Assembly (NCBI RefSeq): GCF_946479275.1
Contig: NZ_CAMLFE010000003.1
Location: 1 to 64,000 of the forward strand
Direction: 5' to 3'
DNA length: 64,000 nucleotides
From: an uncultured Bartonella sp.
GTDB taxonomy: Bacteria > Pseudomonadota > Alphaproteobacteria > Rhizobiales > Rhizobiaceae
The notes under the pieces were generated by a model. The model was not told the DNA's origin and ran no database searches. It saw only the letters and a list, made by a program, of their open reading frames with translations. Shown piece by piece: positions 9,526 through 20,586 of this stretch. The position numbers and the translations under genes were made by a program. Each line of letters opens with the position of its first letter. Within the stretch, counting starts at the first letter, position 1.

Positions 9526-11952
9526 TCAGTGCGCTACAGAGCTCACTCCGTCTTCGTCGCCCGACATATTGCCGGTCAGCGTTGGGGTCGTCGGTTCCAC
9601 CCATTCAATTGGTTCCGGCCGACGAACAAGGGCATGATCAAGAACTTCACTTGCAAAACTTACGGGGACAATCTCCATATTGTTTTTGACATTATCCGGT
9701 ATATCGACAAGGTCTTTCGCATTCTCTTCCGGAATGAGAACCTTCTTGATACCGCCGCGTAATGCTGCAAGCAGTTTTTCTTTTAAACCGCCAATTGGCA
9801 AAATGCGCCCGCGTAAGGTGATTTCGCCTGTCATCGCGATATCCTTGTGGACAGGTATACCGGTCAGAACCGAAACAATGGCGGTAACCATCGCAACACC
9901 GGCTGAAGGACCGTCTTTCGGCGTAGCCCCTTCCGGAACGTGGACGTGGATATCGCGGCGTTCGAACAAAGGTGGCTCAATTCCGAAATCGACAGCACGG
10001 GAGCGTACATATGATGCAGCGGCCGAAATAGATTCCTTCATAACGTCACGCAGGTTACCTGTGACAGTCATTTTGCCTTTGCCCGGCATCATGACACCTT
10101 CAATAGTAAGAAGCTCACCACCGACTTCTGTCCAGGCAAGTCCGGTAACAACGCCGACCTGATCTTCACCTTCAATCTGCCCGTAGCGGAATATTTTGAC
10201 GCCAAGAAATTCATCAATATTGCTATCGTCAACCTTGATGGTTTTCTTTTCTTTCTTAACGATTTCCGTTACCGCTTTGCGTGCAAGTTTCATCAATTCA
10301 CGTTCGAGCCCGCGAACACCGGCCTCTCTCGTGTAATATTGGATGATCGAGCGGATTGCTTCATCAGTAACAACAAACTCCTTCTTGGAAAGAGAATGCT
10401 CCTTCATGACCTTGGGCAGAAGATGGCGTTTGGCTATCTCCATCTTTTCTTCTTCCGTGTAACCGGCAATACGGATGATTTCCATACGATCCATCAATGG
10501 TTCTGGAATATTCAACGTATTTGCAGTGGTTACAAACATCACATCCGAAAGATCATATTCGACTTCAAGATAGTGATCCATAAACGTATTGTTCTGTTCA
10601 GGATCAAGAACTTCAAGTAGTGCCGATGACGGATCACCTCTGAAATCCTGCCCCATCTTGTCAATCTCGTCGAGAAGGAAAAGCGGATTGTTTTTCTTCG
10701 CTTTTTTCATCGACTGGATGATCTTGCCAGGCATAGACCCGATATAGGTGCGACGATGACCGCGAATTTCTGCTTCATCACGCACTCCACCCAGTGACAT
10801 GCGGACATATTCGCGCCCTGTCGCTTTTGCAATAGAGCGTGCAAGTGATGTTTTACCAACTCCGGGCGGTCCAACAAGACAAATAATCGGACCTTTTACC
10901 TTTGCTGCACGGCTTTGAACGGCAAGATATTCGACAATACGTTCCTTGACCTTCTCAAGACCAAAATGTTCTTCGTCCATAACTTTTTCAGCATAGTTGA
11001 GATCATTCTTGATCTTGGATTTTTTGCCCCAAGGTATACCCAGAAGCCAATCAAGATAGTTGCGGATAACCGTCGCCTCAGCAGACATCGGAGACATACT
11101 GCGAAGTTTTTTGACTTCACCTTCTGCCTTTTCACGCGCTTCTTTTGACAGTTTGGTCTTTTTAATACGTTCTTCCAACTCAGAAATCTCGTCGTGGCCA
11201 TCTTCGCCATCGCCCAATTCTTTCTGAATAGCCTTCATCTGTTCGTTGAGGTAGTATTCGCGCTGGGTTTTCTCCATTTGCCGTTTAACCCGCGAGCGTA
11301 TGCGCTTTTCAACCTGCAAAACAGAAATCTCGCCTTCCATAAAGGCAAGCGCCTTTTCCAGTCTTTCACGAACGGATAGTAACGCAAGCATTTCCTGTTT
11401 TTCAGAAAGCTTGATAGCTAAATGAGAGGCAACTGTATCGGCAAGTTTGGTTGCATCATCAATCTGACTAACTGCACCAATGACTTCCGGTGAAATTTTT
11501 TTATTCAATTTCACATAATTTTCGAAGTCCGAAACGACCGAACGCATCAGCGCTTCAATTTCGACTTTATCCTCTTCCGGTTCATCAAGAGGCGTTGCGT
11601 AAGCCTGATGATAATCGGCATTATCAGAAAAACCGTTGATCTTGGCGCGTTTCACGCCTTCAACCAGAACTTTTACTGTACCATCCGGCAACTTCAACAA
11701 TTGAAGTACATTTGCCAATGTACCAACATCATAAATGTCGTCGGCCTTCGGATCATCATCAGAGGCATTCTTCTGGGTTGCCAGAAGTATCTGCTTATCC
11801 TGACCCATCGCCTCTTCAAGAGCACGAATGGATTTCTCGCGACCAACGAATAGCGGCACAATCATATGGGGGAAGACAACAATATCGCGAAGCGGCAAAA
11901 CGGCATAAAGCTTTTTGCCGACATCCGTCGTCTTCTCTAAATCATGTTGCAT
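9526..11952 (-). CDS. lon: ATP-dependent endopeptidase La (Lon)
   Basis: GPPGVGKTSLARSIAKATGREYVRMSLGGVRDEAEIRGHRRTYIGSMPG; catalytic PKDGPSAGVAM; start probably MQHDLEKTTDVG. Confidence 0.98.
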   Translation of the reverse strand: MQHDLEKTTDVGKKLYAVLPLRDIVVFPHMIVPLFVGREKSIRALEEAMGQDKQILLATQKNASDDDPKADDIYDVGTLANVLQLLKLPDGTVKVLVEGVKRAKINGFSDNADYHQAYATPLDEPEEDKVEIEALMRSVVSDFENYVKLNKKISPEVIGAVSQIDDATKLADTVASHLAIKLSEKQEMLALLSVRERLEKALAFMEGEISVLQVEKRIRSRVKRQMEKTQREYYLNEQMKAIQKELGDGEDGHDEISELEERIKKTKLSKEAREKAEGEVKKLRSMSPMSAEATVIRNYLDWLLGIPWGKKSKIKNDLNYAEKVMDEEHFGLEKVKERIVEYLAVQSRAAKVKGPIICLVGPPGVGKTSLARSIAKATGREYVRMSLGGVRDEAEIRGHRRTYIGSMPGKIIQSMKKAKKNNPLFLLDEIDKMGQDFRGDPSSALLEVLDPEQNNTFMDHYLEVEYDLSDVMFVTTANTLNIPEPLMDRMEIIRIAGYTEEEKMEIAKRHLLPKVMKEHSLSKKEFVVTDEAIRSIIQYYTREAGVRGLERELMKLARKAVTEIVKKEKKTIKVDDSNIDEFLGVKIFRYGQIEGEDQVGVVTGLAWTEVGGELLTIEGVMMPGKGKMTVTGNLRDVMKESISAAASYVRSRAVDFGIEPPLFERRDIHVHVPEGATPKDGPSAGVAMVTAIVSVLTGIPVHKDIAMTGEITLRGRILPIGGLKEKLLAALRGGIKKVLIPEENAKDLVDIPDNVKNNMEIVPVSFASEVLDHALVRRPEPIEWVEPTTPTLTGNMSGDEDGVSSVAH

Positions 11953-12129
11953 AACAATTCCTTTCTGGAGCCTGAGGCTCGTTTGCAACGCGGGCACTCC
12001 TTACATGAAGCAAATGCCTACGCACAAAGGGATAAGGTGGTAATTGACCACTGATAAATCAAGAGCCACTCAATGGTGAAAACTCGAAGCTGCCCGAAGC
12101 TTGATGCAATATCAGAGACAAATGAAAGA

Positions 12130-13404
12130 TCACGCAGACGCGTTTTCTTTCGGATGGTCTCTTTCTGCATAAATATAAAGCGGACGGGCTTTACCTTCGA
12201 CAACATCACTCGAAATGACCACTTCCTGAACGCCTTCAAGCGTCGGAAGTTCAAACATGGTATCAAGCAAAATCTTTTCCATAATGGAACGCAAGCCGCG
12301 TGCACCTGTCTTACGCTCGATCGCTTTGTTTGCAATGGCCCGCAAGGCATCATCATGGAAAGTCAGTTTGACATCTTCCATCTCGAACAGGCGTTGATAT
12401 TGTTTGACCAAAGCATTTTTCGGTTTGGACAAAATCTGAACCAGAGCATCGACATCAAGGTCTTCCAGAGTTGCTATAACCGGCAAACGACCGACAAACT
12501 CGGGAATAAGACCGAATTTCAAGAGATCTTCCGGTTCCAGATCATGAAAGATTTCTCCAATACGCCGTTCATCCGGTGCTTTGACTGTCGCGCCAAAGCC
12601 GATTGATGTCTTCTCGCCGCGTGCCGAAATAATCTTTTCAAGACCTGAAAAAGCACCACCACAAATAAACAGGATATTGGTTGTATCGACTTGCAAAAAT
12701 TCCTGTTGCGGATGTTTGCGACCACCCTGAGGCGGAACAGAAGCAATCGTGCCCTCCATAATTTTCAACAGCGCTTGTTGGACGCCCTCGCCCGAAACAT
12801 CACGTGTTATTGAGGGGTTATCCGATTTACGTGAAATCTTATCGACTTCATCAATGTAGACAATACCGCGCTGCGCACGCTCGACGTTATAATCGGCAGC
12901 CTGCAACAATTTCAGAATGATATTTTCGACATCTTCGCCGACATAACCGGCTTCTGTCAGTGTCGTTGCATCGGCCATGGTAAACGGCACATCAATGATA
13001 CGGGCAAGCGTCTGGGCAAGATAGGTCTTACCGCAACCAGTAGGCCCGACCAGCAGAATATTCGATTTTGACAACTCGATATCATTGCTCTTCGACTGAT
13101 TGGCAAGACGCTTATAATGATTGTGGACAGCGACAGCCAGAACGCGTTTGGCATGCGATTGGCCGATCACATAATCATCAAGAACAGCCATAATTTCTTG
13201 AGGCGTCGGAACGCCGTCACGAGCCTTCACGCCGGAAGATTTGTTTTCTTCACGGATGATATCCATGCACAGCTCGACACATTCGTCACAAATAAAGACT
13301 GTAGGTCCGGCGATCAGTTTACGCACCTCATGCTGGCTTTTGCCGCAGAATGAGCAATAAAGCGTATTCTTTGAATCGCCCCCGTTATTACCAATTTTGC
13401 TCAT
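12130..13404 (-). CDS. clpX: ATP-dependent Clp protease ATP-binding subunit ClpX
   Basis: zinc finger [47 protein letters not shown]. Confidence 0.98.
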   Translation of the reverse strand: MSKIGNNGGDSKNTLYCSFCGKSQHEVRKLIAGPTVFICDECVELCMDIIREENKSSGVKARDGVPTPQEIMAVLDDYVIGQSHAKRVLAVAVHNHYKRLANQSKSNDIELSKSNILLVGPTGCGKTYLAQTLARIIDVPFTMADATTLTEAGYVGEDVENIILKLLQAADYNVERAQRGIVYIDEVDKISRKSDNPSITRDVSGEGVQQALLKIMEGTIASVPPQGGRKHPQQEFLQVDTTNILFICGGAFSGLEKIISARGEKTSIGFGATVKAPDERRIGEIFHDLEPEDLLKFGLIPEFVGRLPVIATLEDLDVDALVQILSKPKNALVKQYQRLFEMEDVKLTFHDDALRAIANKAIERKTGARGLRSIMEKILLDTMFELPTLEGVQEVVISSDVVEGKARPLYIYAERDHPKENASA

Positions 13405-13634
13405 TACTTCTTTCCTTTCGCCCGAATTGCATAAAATATTTTGCCTTTTCGGTTAGACTTTTCAAGACCATTTCACCAAGAAACTAACACAAATAATGGG
13501 TTCAACCATCTATCTCGCTATTGTTTCACATTCCGATACGTAGATGCCAAACGTTATTTTTCTATAAACCTCGAAAAACGGCTACAAAAAAGAACCTCGT
13601 TTTTGTGCGTTTTTATAGCCGTCAATCACACATC

Positions 13635-14285
13635 TTATGCCTGATCGTTTTTCTCTTCTTCCGCTTCGGCACGATATTGGATCACTTCGTCGATCAGTCC
13701 GAATTCTTTGGCTTCTTCGGCTGTCATAAAATGATCGCGATCGAGTGTGCGTTCGATTGTTTCATAATCCTGACCCGTATGATGAACATAAATTTCATTC
13801 AAACGGCGTTTCATTTTAATAATATCCTGGGCATGGCGTTCGATATCGGATGCTTGTCCCTGAAAACCGCCGGAAGGTTGATGCACCATGACACGCGCAT
13901 TCGGCAATGCAAAACGATGGCCTTTTGCGCCAGCTGTCAATAATAGTGACCCCATTGAAGCGGCTTGCCCCATGCAAAGGGTGGAAACCGCGGGGCGAAT
14001 GAACTGCATTGTGTCATAAATCGCCATGCCGGATGTAACAACGCCACCCGGAGAATTGATATAAACACTGATTTCCTTTTTCGGGTTCTCCGCTTCAAGA
14101 AACAGCAGCTGTGCACAGACAAGCATCGCCATGTTGTCTTCAACCGGGCCATTGACAAAAACAATTCTTTCCTTCAACAAGCGGGAAAAAATGTCATAGG
14201 ACCGTTCGCCGCGATTTGTCTGTTCCACAACTATCGGAACAAGATTGAGGGCAGTCTGGATCGGATCACTCATTTTCACTTCCAT
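13635..14285 (-). CDS. clpP: ATP-dependent Clp protease proteolytic subunit
   Basis: [39 protein letters not shown]...[14 protein letters not shown]...[15 protein letters not shown]. Confidence 0.97.
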   Translation of the reverse strand: MEVKMSDPIQTALNLVPIVVEQTNRGERSYDIFSRLLKERIVFVNGPVEDNMAMLVCAQLLFLEAENPKKEISVYINSPGGVVTSGMAIYDTMQFIRPAVSTLCMGQAASMGSLLLTAGAKGHRFALPNARVMVHQPSGGFQGQASDIERHAQDIIKMKRRLNEIYVHHTGQDYETIERTLDRDHFMTAEEAKEFGLIDEVIQYRAEAEEEKNDQA

Positions 14286-14714
14286 ATCATACGAATCGTC
14301 GTTTATGACCTAAAATGTCGTTATAACTAGAATATCAATCTATTAGAAGATCAATAGATTGTTGTTTTGCGTCTTGGGCCGGTTTTGCTCGACAATGGTA
14401 CTAAATAGCGAGAACCGGAGTTTCTGCTGTTTCAAAATCATGAATTTTTAAAATTGTTAAGGGAAGCCGATATATGTGCTTTAGGCTCGGCGACTTCAAG
14501 ACTTTTCAGCTTTATTGCTGGCATCATTTTTATCTGGGACGCATTATTTTTAAATAATAAACACCTGATTTTGAAAAGAGTGAATGCCTGATGATAACTT
14601 GCAATTCCATCAACAACTGCGGATTTTTTATGTTTTAAATCGACCAACTCAATCGAGCGGCAAGGCCGGGCAAACTGCATTATCAAACGCCCCTCGCTCG
14701 AATGAAGACGATCC

Positions 14715-15593
14715 TTAAGAACTCGAAACACCATGGACAGGTTCCAATCCGGCATCATCTAAATGGTTGTTTTCACCTTTTTCTTCCGCCAAAATCTCAT
14801 CAAAGCCGGGTATCCTTTTTGTTGCCCAATCATAAAAGCTTCCCTCTTTTATCGGATCGGCTGTTCTTTCTTTCTTGTGAACATGAAAACCGATAAAACG
14901 TGGATCGTTCAATGGCTCAAGACCATAAGCAGGATCGAAAATGCGCTCTGTGTCGCGTCCGGTCCAGTAATAAAACGTTTCTTTTTCCTTAGCCTCTTTG
15001 AAAAAGCCATATCTTTTTGCAAGACGCGATATACCATCATTACCAAAGACAGTAATGCCCAAACGTCCCGGAACAACAGGCAATTTTTGTCTCTTGAGAC
15101 GCCATGGAAGCCAGACACCACGGTGGAAACCGAGCCAGTTCGGTACCATTTTGCCGCTTTCAAGATAGTCGTCGTATTCCTTGATAATGGGATTGTCGGC
15201 CGGAAGATAAAGCGCCGAAACACCAACGCGCGAACGGTTTTCGCGCGCAAGCCATACTTTCCCTTCTTCTGGATGGAATTGTTTGACAAGATAAACATCG
15301 GTATCAAGCCAGACCCCAGCCCGATTTTTCATTAATCTTACGCGAAACAAATCAGAGAGCTGAACAATTGTCCTGATAGGCTTGAAATCGGGGAACGCCG
15401 GATCAAGTCGATAAAGTGTTGATAGCGGCAATATCGGCTCTGCCTCAAGAAGCTCCACCCCATCAGGAACATTCACAACGTTTCCGTGGCTATAGAGTTT
15501 GACATGTTGTCCGGTTTTTACCATGGAAGAAAGGCATAGCCAATCAATGGGACGCAACCGATCTCCATACCAGAAAGTGCAGATGTCCATCAA
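14715..15593 (-). CDS. glycosyltransferase with DXD motif (GT32 / capsular polysaccharide synthesis-like)
   Basis: 292 aa; IVQLSDLFRVRLMKNRAGVWLDTDVYLVKQ DXD sugar-binding motif. Confidence 0.8.
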   Translation of the reverse strand: MMDICTFWYGDRLRPIDWLCLSSMVKTGQHVKLYSHGNVVNVPDGVELLEAEPILPLSTLYRLDPAFPDFKPIRTIVQLSDLFRVRLMKNRAGVWLDTDVYLVKQFHPEEGKVWLARENRSRVGVSALYLPADNPIIKEYDDYLESGKMVPNWLGFHRGVWLPWRLKRQKLPVVPGRLGITVFGNDGISRLAKRYGFFKEAKEKETFYYWTGRDTERIFDPAYGLEPLNDPRFIGFHVHKKERTADPIKEGSFYDWATKRIPGFDEILAEEKGENNHLDDAGLEPVHGVSSS

Positions 15594-15601
15594 AAACCCC
15601 T

Positions 15602-16978
15602 TTAAAAATATTCCAGACTGACCCGAAACAATTGTTCGACATCACGCACAGCATCAGCCATTGCAAATATAACGACCATATCGCCTGCCAGAACACGCGT
15701 ATCCCCTTTCGGGCGTATCATCGTATTGTCACGATAAATCGCGCCGATACGTAAGCCCTCCGGTAGTTCGAGTTCGGACAAAGGTTTTCCCACCAGAGGA
15801 GAAGTTTGCATCGCTTCTGCTTCGATAATTTCGGCTTCTCCATTCGAGACAGAATAGACAGAGCGGATGCGCCCCCTGCGCATCTGCTGAAGCACTTTGG
15901 AAATTGTAACACTGCGCGGATTAAGATGGGAATCGATACCTACAGTTCTGGTAAATTCCTGAAAAGCCATATTGTTGATCAGCACCATGTTCGACTTGCA
16001 ACCGAACATTTTTGCCATAATGGCGCTTAGCACATTAACCTGATCCTGATTGGTCAATGTCACAATAAGATCAGCCTGATCGACATTTGCTTCCTGCAAA
16101 ATTGCCGGGTCAAGTGCACTGCCATTCAGTACAACCGTACGATCAAGTTGGTCGGTAATTGCCAGAGCGCGCGCTTTATCTGCCTCGATAATACGTAACC
16201 GGGCTTTGTGTTGGCGCTTTTCCATAGCACGGGCAACATAAAGACCAATATGCCCACCGCCTGCAATGATAATCCTGTTGGCTGCCTGTTCATCGTGACC
16301 GAACAATCCCAATGCGCGGCGAACCTGTGTACGCGATGCCACAAGATAGGTGATGTCGCCCACTTTCAATTCTGTATCGGCATGCGCGATAAACAGCTTC
16401 TTTCCTCTTTTGACAGCTGTAACTGTCGTCAAAAGATCCGGAAAAAGATCAGTGAGCTGTCTGAGCGGTGTGTTGATGACGGGGCAATCTTCCATACATT
16501 CGAGAGCCAATGCAACAATTTCGTCATAACTGAAATAAAGAACGTCCAATGCTCCCGGTAATGCAATGCGACGCAACACCATTTCGCCAACCTCGATTTC
16601 GGGCGAAATAACCACATCAATTGGCAAAGCATCCCGTTGAAACAACCCCTGATATTGCGGGTCAAGATAGGACTGATCGCGAACACGGGCTATTTTTGTC
16701 GGCACGTTGAAAAGCGCATGCGCGACCTGACAGGCTACCATATTGACTTCATCCGAAAGTGTGACAGCAATCAGCATATCGGCTTCGTCTGCACCTGCAG
16801 AACGAAGTACATCCGGTCGTGCACCGTGGCCAACAATGCCGCGAACGTCAAGTGTATCGCGAACTTTTTCGATCAATTTCGGTTCGATATCGATCACCGT
16901 AACATCATGTTGTTCACTGGAAAGGCGTTCTGCTATTCCGTAGCCGACTTGCCCGGCACCGCAAATGATTACGCGCAT
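15602..16978 (-). CDS. trkA: Trk system potassium transporter TrkA
   Basis: two RCK/TrkA-N domains: MRVIICGAGQVGYGIAERLSSEQHDVTVIDIE and IIIAGGGHIGLYVARAME. Confidence 0.95.
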   Translation of the reverse strand: MRVIICGAGQVGYGIAERLSSEQHDVTVIDIEPKLIEKVRDTLDVRGIVGHGARPDVLRSAGADEADMLIAVTLSDEVNMVACQVAHALFNVPTKIARVRDQSYLDPQYQGLFQRDALPIDVVISPEIEVGEMVLRRIALPGALDVLYFSYDEIVALALECMEDCPVINTPLRQLTDLFPDLLTTVTAVKRGKKLFIAHADTELKVGDITYLVASRTQVRRALGLFGHDEQAANRIIIAGGGHIGLYVARAMEKRQHKARLRIIEADKARALAITDQLDRTVVLNGSALDPAILQEANVDQADLIVTLTNQDQVNVLSAIMAKMFGCKSNMVLINNMAFQEFTRTVGIDSHLNPRSVTISKVLQQMRRGRIRSVYSVSNGEAEIIEAEAMQTSPLVGKPLSELELPEGLRIGAIYRDNTMIRPKGDTRVLAGDMVVIFAMADAVRDVEQLFRVSLEYF

Positions 16979-16981
16979 ATT

Positions 16982-18346
16982 TTAAGAAACCCCGAGCGAT
17001 TTGAGCTTACGGTGCAGAGCAGACCGCTCCATACCAACGAACTCTGCAGTACGTGAAATATTGCCGCCAAAACGGTTGATCTGTGCAACGAGATATTCTT
17101 TTTCAAAAAGCTCCCGTGCTTCGCGCAATGGCAGCGCCATGATATGTAAATCGGAATCTGTAGGTGCTCGCGGTAACGTATCGCCAACTTCCGCCGGCAA
17201 AAGCTCGGCAGTAATCGGTCCATCCCCACCCTCGCCACGTGCAAGAATTAAGAGACGCTCAATGTTGTTGCGCAACTGCCTAATATTGCCCGGCCAGTTG
17301 TGAGCCTGCAGGATTGCCATTGTATCATCCCCGATTTCGCGCGGTTTTATACCGGCCTGTTCGGATATCTGGTGGATAAAATAATGGACAAGTTCCGGAA
17401 TATCTTCGCGGTGACTTGCAAGCGGCGGAACAGCAATCGGTACCACCGCCAGACGATGGAAGAGATCCTCGCGAAAACGCCCTTCGGCAATCAAACCTTC
17501 AAGATTTTGCGCTGTCGAAGAAATAACACGCACATCGACTTTAACGCGTTTGCTCCCCCCTACCCGCTCGAACGTCTGGTCAGTCAGAACACGCAGAATT
17601 TTGTTTTGCGTCTCGCGTGGCATATCGGCAATCTCGTCAATATAGAGAATGCCACCATGGGCTTCTTCAAGAGCGCCAACTTTGCGTTCGCCACCATCCA
17701 TTTCCGTTCCGAAAAGCTCTATTTCCATTCTTTCAGGTGTAATCGTTGCCGCATTGATGGTCACAAAAGGACCGTTCGCACGATTTGAAAGAGCATGGAT
17801 TGCACGTGCCGTTGTCTCTTTACCCGACCCCGATGGTCCGGTAATCATAATACGGCTATTCGTAGGAGCAACCTTTTCAATGGTTTGGCGCAAATGGTTC
17901 ATAACAAGTGACTTGCCGAGTAATTCGGGCGTAACAGGCGATTGTTTGCGCAATTCACTGACTTCGCGCTTTAATTTCGACGTTTCAAGTGCACGCTCGG
18001 CAACCAAAATCAGACGATCTGCTTTAAAAGGCTTTTCGATAAAATCATAAGCACCGCGTTTAATTGCGGAAACAGCCGTTTCGATGTTCCCGTGACCGGA
18101 AATCATCACAACGGGTAAATCCGGATAACGGGTTTTGATCTTGTCGAGTAAAGCCAAGCCGTCCAGGCGACTTCCCTGCAACCAGATATCGAGAAAAATC
18201 AATCTTGGTACACGATTTTCGATTTGTTGAAGCGCTTCATCGGAATTTGCCGCAAGCCGCGTTTCATGCCCTTCGTCCTCAAGTATTCCGCCGACAAGTT
18301 CGCGTATGTCCGCTTCATCATCGACAATCAAAATATCTGAAGCCAT
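16982..18346 (-). CDS. ntrX: nitrogen regulation response regulator NtrX
   Basis: receiver domain MASDILIVDDEADIRELVGGILEDEGHETRLA; AAA+ domain GPSGSGKETTARAIHALS; C-terminal Fis-like HTH; adjacent to ntrY. Confidence 0.95.
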   Translation of the reverse strand: MASDILIVDDEADIRELVGGILEDEGHETRLAANSDEALQQIENRVPRLIFLDIWLQGSRLDGLALLDKIKTRYPDLPVVMISGHGNIETAVSAIKRGAYDFIEKPFKADRLILVAERALETSKLKREVSELRKQSPVTPELLGKSLVMNHLRQTIEKVAPTNSRIMITGPSGSGKETTARAIHALSNRANGPFVTINAATITPERMEIELFGTEMDGGERKVGALEEAHGGILYIDEIADMPRETQNKILRVLTDQTFERVGGSKRVKVDVRVISSTAQNLEGLIAEGRFREDLFHRLAVVPIAVPPLASHREDIPELVHYFIHQISEQAGIKPREIGDDTMAILQAHNWPGNIRQLRNNIERLLILARGEGGDGPITAELLPAEVGDTLPRAPTDSDLHIMALPLREARELFEKEYLVAQINRFGGNISRTAEFVGMERSALHRKLKSLGVS

Positions 18347-18360
18347 CTCACTTAACCGTC

Positions 18361-20586
18361 CTATTCCTCAACATCTACCTTAACAGCACCGGATTTTTCC
18401 GTTTCTACTGCCGGAAAGACCATACGGATCATGGCACCACGTCCATTGTAAAAATTCAGTGGTGCGTCATGTAATTCCATATAACCTCCATGCTCCTCAA
18501 CAATTTTACGCACGATCGCAAGTCCGAGTCCTGTCCCTTTTTCCCGCGTCGTAATATAGGGTTCCAATAGTTTTTGCCGCTGTTCCTTGGGAAGACCTTT
18601 GCCATTATCAATAATATCGGCAATGAGTTTATCCCCTTCGCGGTAAGAGCGAACAAGTATATGCCCTTCGACAGCCTTATCAGCTGCAACGGCATCAATT
18701 GCTTCACTTGCATTTTTTATCACATTTCCGAAGGCTTGTCCGATAAGGCGGCTATCAAACTCGCCCATTAAAGGTGTGTCGCCCAAATCGCGCTCGAATT
18801 TTATATCGTGGCGGGATACCTCGACAAGAAAGAACGCTTCTCTTAACGGCTCACGCATATCAAGAAGGTGCATTTCCGGTTTAGGCATACGGGCAAAAGA
18901 CGAGAATTCATCCACCATTCTGCCAATATCGCCGACTTGTCTTATGATCGTATCTATACATTGGTCGAAAACTTCCCGATCATCCAGAATGACTTTACCA
19001 TAGCGACGGCGTATGCGCTCGGCCGATAATTGTATCGGGGTAAGCGGATTTTTAATTTCGTGTGCAATCCGGCGGGCGACATCTGCCCATGCACTCGATC
19101 TTTGGGCTTCAACGAGGTCGGTTATATCGTCAATCGTCAAAACCCATGATTGCCCGTTCCCGTCGTTTTCCTCCATTGTGACCTGCACATTATAGACACG
19201 GTTGCGCCCATCTTGCGAAAGTGTAACCTGTTCCCGATGATTTTTGCGCCCCGACGAGCGCGCAACTTCAAACACTTGTCCGATATCCGGATTGAGCGAC
19301 ATCAGACTTTTTCCGACAACCTTTTCCGGATCAAGATCGAACATGACCTGGGCAGCCCTGTTGATCGTTGTCACATCGCCATTTTCGTCAATTCCTGCCA
19401 CACCGGCATTGACACCAGCAAGCACCGCTTCTGAAAACCGGCGCCTTTCGTCAATCTGGTCACGCGCGGCGATAAGCTCGTTGCGCTGGCTTTTGAGCTC
19501 GCTCACCATATAATTGAAGGTTCTTGACAGCTGGCCGACATCTCCGTCTTTTGCCCTTACAGGAACAACAACATCCATATTCCCTGATGCGACATCATCA
19601 GCAGCACCGATCAGCAGACGTATAGGCCGTACCAACCGGTCAGCAACTGCTATACCCGTCCATATAGCCGAGATCAGCAAACTCAGGAAAAGACACAAAT
19701 AAAGAACTGCAAAAGCAATCTGGGTCGGAATACGATTTTCATTAAGATCATGATAACGGGCAGTATTTGCTTCGGTCAGTCGCAAAGCCGATAAAACACG
19801 CTGGTCAACATCCCGCACCAGATAGAGAAACGTATTCGGAATGTCATTGAGCTTCAAAATGATGCCGAAATAATCATGTTCGCCCGGTTGAAAAGTAAAA
19901 GGGCTTCCTTTTGTAGCCTGAACAATAAGGTTTGCTGGCGGGATCGGGAGCTTGTCCTCGCCGCCGAGATTACTTTGCAAAAAAACCGTACCGTTGGGAC
20001 TTAATAAAAATGCGCCTCGCAAGTCGCGACCAGCTGCATGGCGGGTCAGTTGCAAACGATATTCAGTCGGATTCAAAGCAAGCAATTGTCTGTTGTCGAG
20101 TGCCAATGCCATAGCGTATGAAGAATTTTTCAAATTTTGTAGTGTTTCATCAGCATAGCCATTCGCCAGATCAATCGACGAAGCAACAATTTGTCTAGTT
20201 GTTGTGTCGAACCAGCGATCAAGCCCCTGATTGAGCGTGACACCGGCAACAATCGCAACCACTACAGCGGGAAGTGTCGCGACCAGCGCAAAGAGTGAAA
20301 TAATTCGGACATGAAGTCTAGAAGCAGCCCGTCGTGCGCGCCATGCCTGAATAATCGGCATAAGCTCATAAACTGCAATTGCTATAAGCCCGAGCACCCA
20401 AACGCTATTTACGCCAATGAGAACAAGAGTGACAAAAGTACTCGGAATAATAGGCGTAAAGCCCAACATAATTGTAAAAGAGACGACCGCTGTCAGTAGC
20501 GCCAATGCGATTACCATAATACCGAAAAATGCGTGCATATTGCGCCGCTTGCCGCTATATACGCTTTTTTCTACAGGCTTTGCCAA
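18361..20586 (-). CDS. ntrY: nitrogen regulation sensor histidine kinase NtrY
   Basis: N-terminal TM segments, HAMP, PAS, WADVARRIAHEIKNPLTPIQLSAERIRRRYGK H-box, DNGKGLPKEQRQKLLEPYITTREKGTGLGLAIVRKIVEEHGG. Confidence 0.95.
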   Translation of the reverse strand: MAKPVEKSVYSGKRRNMHAFFGIMVIALALLTAVVSFTIMLGFTPIIPSTFVTLVLIGVNSVWVLGLIAIAVYELMPIIQAWRARRAASRLHVRIISLFALVATLPAVVVAIVAGVTLNQGLDRWFDTTTRQIVASSIDLANGYADETLQNLKNSSYAMALALDNRQLLALNPTEYRLQLTRHAAGRDLRGAFLLSPNGTVFLQSNLGGEDKLPIPPANLIVQATKGSPFTFQPGEHDYFGIILKLNDIPNTFLYLVRDVDQRVLSALRLTEANTARYHDLNENRIPTQIAFAVLYLCLFLSLLISAIWTGIAVADRLVRPIRLLIGAADDVASGNMDVVVPVRAKDGDVGQLSRTFNYMVSELKSQRNELIAARDQIDERRRFSEAVLAGVNAGVAGIDENGDVTTINRAAQVMFDLDPEKVVGKSLMSLNPDIGQVFEVARSSGRKNHREQVTLSQDGRNRVYNVQVTMEENDGNGQSWVLTIDDITDLVEAQRSSAWADVARRIAHEIKNPLTPIQLSAERIRRRYGKVILDDREVFDQCIDTIIRQVGDIGRMVDEFSSFARMPKPEMHLLDMREPLREAFFLVEVSRHDIKFERDLGDTPLMGEFDSRLIGQAFGNVIKNASEAIDAVAADKAVEGHILVRSYREGDKLIADIIDNGKGLPKEQRQKLLEPYITTREKGTGLGLAIVRKIVEEHGGYMELHDAPLNFYNGRGAMIRMVFPAVETEKSGAVKVDVEE

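Noticed and set aside
14438-14758. 106 aa minus-strand ORF between the glycosyltransferase and clpP
   Set aside because: Overlaps the glycosyltransferase 3' end in another frame and does not resemble any family; too weak to call
14763-15335. 190 aa plus-strand ORF opposite the glycosyltransferase
   Set aside because: Antisense to a DXD glycosyltransferase; no domain recognised
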